DNA of 64,000 bases from contig WNYE01000051.1 of assembly GCA_021396245.1 (NCBI GenBank), forward strand, positions 130,701-194,700, in the 5' to 3' direction. The translations under genes were made by a program, and so were the position numbers. The stretch comes from Sporothrix humicola (lineage: Eukaryota > Ascomycota > Sordariomycetes > Ophiostomatales > Ophiostomataceae). Position 1 is the stretch's first letter, and the number at the start of each line of letters is the position of its first letter. Below are positions 62,408 to 64,000 of this stretch, in pieces. The notes under the pieces are model-generated. The model was given only the letters and a program-made list of their open reading frames with translations. It made no database searches and was not told the origin of the DNA.

Positions 62408-64000
62408 TCACCACTTTCTCTCCTTTCCTGCGAGATTCTTGCGCCAAGTACAGCAGACACTCTTTGACTCGCACCACTTCTTGACATCAGCCGGGGCCAC
62501 ATCCACACCTGCATAGCCAGCTGCCTTGAGTGGCCCATCGTTGAGCCACGCCGTAAACGTCTCCAGAATAATGGTGTCGTACATGAGGATCTTCTCGTGC
62601 CACGACGGCGTCTTTGGGTCGTTGGTCGGTGGCTGGCTCGTGACGGCTGTCGAAATGTAGCGGAACAGCTCTGATTGTTCGTAGGTCAGCGGCTCACCAG
62701 CCAGCGACATGTCGGCCTCGTCGTTGTCCATATCGATGTCTTCTTCGTCGAGGTCCGTGGCCACAATGTCGTCCTCGTTAAGGTCATTGGCAGGGCCAAC
62801 ACCCGGTTCTGGTGACGAGAAGCGGCCGTCCGATTCTGAATCGTCAATCTCAAAGACGATGCGCTCCTTTGGCGCTTCGCGTGCCCGTGATGATGTTGTC
62901 GCTGATCTTGAAGGCGATCTTGACCTGGATCTTGATCTTGGTTTTGAAGCTGACGCTGATACCGAAGCCGAGGCCTTTGCATTTGTTTTGGCCGTCGATT
63001 TGGCTGCCGTTTTGGCTGTAGTGTGGATGGCTGCGATTCGTGCAGCGCCAGGCGAGGTTACGCCCTTGGGTAGAAAGAGAGCAGCTCGTGGTGGTGATGC
63101 GGTTAAACCCCGGATAGGTTGAGCATTCGATGTGGCCTTGACGGTTGCTGGCTTTGTGACTCGTGTTGGATTGGATTTGAGTTGGGTCTTTGCTGGCTCA
63201 CTGGAGACAGGGGTAGCACTATCCGTCGCCTGGGCATTGACTGGCATTGTCAAGGAAGGAGCGACTGGTGTTGGGTCAACCGCCGGCGCCGCATTCGGAT
63301 GTTGCGCATCCCAGCACTCATTCAACAAGGTGATCATGGCTGACCGTGCCTTGATCGTCTTGTAGCCGTAGTCGGACACCTTCTTGGTGAGCTGGGCCGT
63401 CGTTAGGATATCAAAGTTGGGTCGGACGGCATCCATCTCTTTTGCCGCTTTCGTGGCCTTTGCCTTTGCAGCTTTGGTCGTCTTCGGCTCCTTTGCAGTT
63501 GAGGATACGGCCGGAGCAGTGCTGCTCACTTCTTTTGCTACTTTTGCCTTGGCTGGCTGCTTGCCCTTTCCTCGTGCCGGCTGTGTCGCCTGCGTGGCTG
63601 AGGTTTTTGCTTGTGTAGGCGCAGGCGGTTCAGCATCTTGAGCCTCTTTTTGAATGGCCTCCTCGGCCGCCCTTTGTGCCATCTCAATGACCTGATGCGG
63701 GTCTTCAGGAAACTCGATCGCATCCTCCAGATCGATAACATTGTCGTGTGTCACCAGACCGTCCTCTCCTCGTGCCGCTGCTCCCCAGAGCTTCTTCTTC
63801 GGCGCAGGTGTCCGCTGTCCTGTCAGGTCGACCGTGCTAATGTCAGGGCCAATGTCGGAGCTGGAGTCGTCAATGATATCATCTAGGCGGTTCCGCCCTG
63901 ACCGGTCAGCATCATAACTGTCCGCTACCTGGTTGGACGCCTGCATGGCTGTGTGGAGGTGCCGCAAGAATGTCGGCGAGTGCTCTTGCGCCAGCTGACT
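62408..64000 (-). CDS. SLX4: SLX4 structure-specific endonuclease subunit (5' end outside window)
   Basis: Minus-strand frame of at least 530 codons, open to the right edge, ending at 62408. The part present begins in a charged region (SQLAQEHSPTFLRHL), followed by acidic and then Ala/Lys/Thr-rich disorder. It contains the fungal SLX4 block RPNFDILTTAQLTKKVSDYGYKTIKARSAMITLLNECWDAQHP, a SAP-like fold, and ends with the SLX4 C-terminal domain (LTYEQSELFRYISTAV..., WHEKILMYDTIILETFTAWLNDGPLKA, ADVKKWCESKSVCCTWRKN) that binds the SLX1 nuclease. SLX1-SLX4 resolves branched DNA such as flaps and Holliday junctions. Full fungal proteins are usually longer, so the N-terminus lies outside the window. 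No intron is evident in the visible part. Confidence 0.9.
   Translation of the reverse strand, partial: SQLAQEHSPTFLRHLHTAMQASNQVADSYDADRSGRNRLDDIIDDSSSDIGPDISTVDLTGQRTPAPKKKLWGAAARGEDGLVTHDNVIDLEDAIEFPEDPHQVIEMAQRAAEEAIQKEAQDAEPPAPTQAKTSATQATQPARGKGKQPAKAKVAKEVSSTAPAVSSTAKEPKTTKAAKAKATKAAKEMDAVRPNFDILTTAQLTKKVSDYGYKTIKARSAMITLLNECWDAQHPNAAPAVDPTPVAPSLTMPVNAQATDSATPVSSEPAKTQLKSNPTRVTKPATVKATSNAQPIRGLTASPPRAALFLPKGVTSPGAARIAAIHTTAKTAAKSTAKTNAKASASVSASASKPRSRSRSRSPSRSATTSSRAREAPKERIVFEIDDSESDGRFSSPEPGVGPANDLNEDDIVATDLDEEDIDMDNDEADMSLAGEPLTYEQSELFRYISTAVTSQPPTNDPKTPSWHEKILMYDTIILETFTAWLNDGPLKAAGYAGVDVAPADVKKWCESKSVCCTWRKNLAGKERKW

Noticed and set aside
37292..64000. MTC1, XLF and SLX4 as a genome-maintenance cluster
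   Set aside because: They are spread over 27 kb, separated by unrelated genes (ribosomal protein, pectinase, regulators, Nudix), with separate promoters.
1..64000. tRNA, 5S rRNA or CRISPR arrays
   Set aside because: I saw no convincing B box with a cloverleaf, no 5S-like sequence and no spaced direct repeats by eye. A tRNAscan or covariance-model search would settle it.

Overview
The window is nuclear DNA of a filamentous ascomycete, most probably a Sordariomycete. Genes are carried singly on both strands. Introns are few and short (50-113 nt, GTRNGT donors, CTAAC-like branch points just before CAG/TAG). The families fit: DUF3433 membrane protein, two Zn2Cys6 regulators, GH115 and GH28 secreted glycosidases, a fungal XLF and fungal SLX4, and a 139-residue uL14 beginning MAKLSRGAPGGK. 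A more exact placement (for instance Ophiostomatales) would be guesswork. I count 16 protein genes, two of them cut by the window edges, and no RNA gene I can support.

Layout. 1-238: N-terminus of a small secreted protein (-), then about 7.4 kb without a recognisable gene, then a six-cysteine secreted protein (+, 7622-8025). 8462-9489: macro-domain ADP-ribose hydrolase (-). 12053-16462: large DUF3433 membrane protein (+). 17104-18030: BuGZ/ZNF207-like zinc-finger protein (+), convergent with a kinesin-8 (-, 18537-22527). 23920-27198: GH115 xylan alpha-glucuronidase (-), followed by 3.7 kb of intergenic DNA and a Zn2Cys6 regulator (+, 30922-34194). 34531-35892: AMID/FSP1-like flavoprotein (-). 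37292-38860: Mtc1 (-). 40625-47002: 2125-residue disordered protein with AT-hook-like motifs (+). 47872-49038: ribosomal protein uL14 (-) with a 14-nt first exon and a 679-nt first intron. 50771-52160: GH28 exopolygalacturonase (+). 52305-54005: XLF/Nej1 (-). 54479-57699: second Zn2Cys6 regulator (-). 60230-61743: Nudix hydrolase (-). 62408-64000: SLX4, open at the right edge (-).

There is no operon and no biosynthetic cluster. Most genes are housekeeping: spindle and kinetochore, DNA repair, translation, redox. The secreted enzymes (GH115 on glucuronoxylan, GH28 on pectin) and the two small secreted proteins suggest life on plant material. The least explained items are the six-cysteine secreted protein and the long gene-poor tract beside it, the giant AT-hook protein, the repeated GGLGRIG motif in the XLF tail, the uL14 promoter and leader architecture, and a few inverted repeats. 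I did not find a convincing wholly new multi-gene system.
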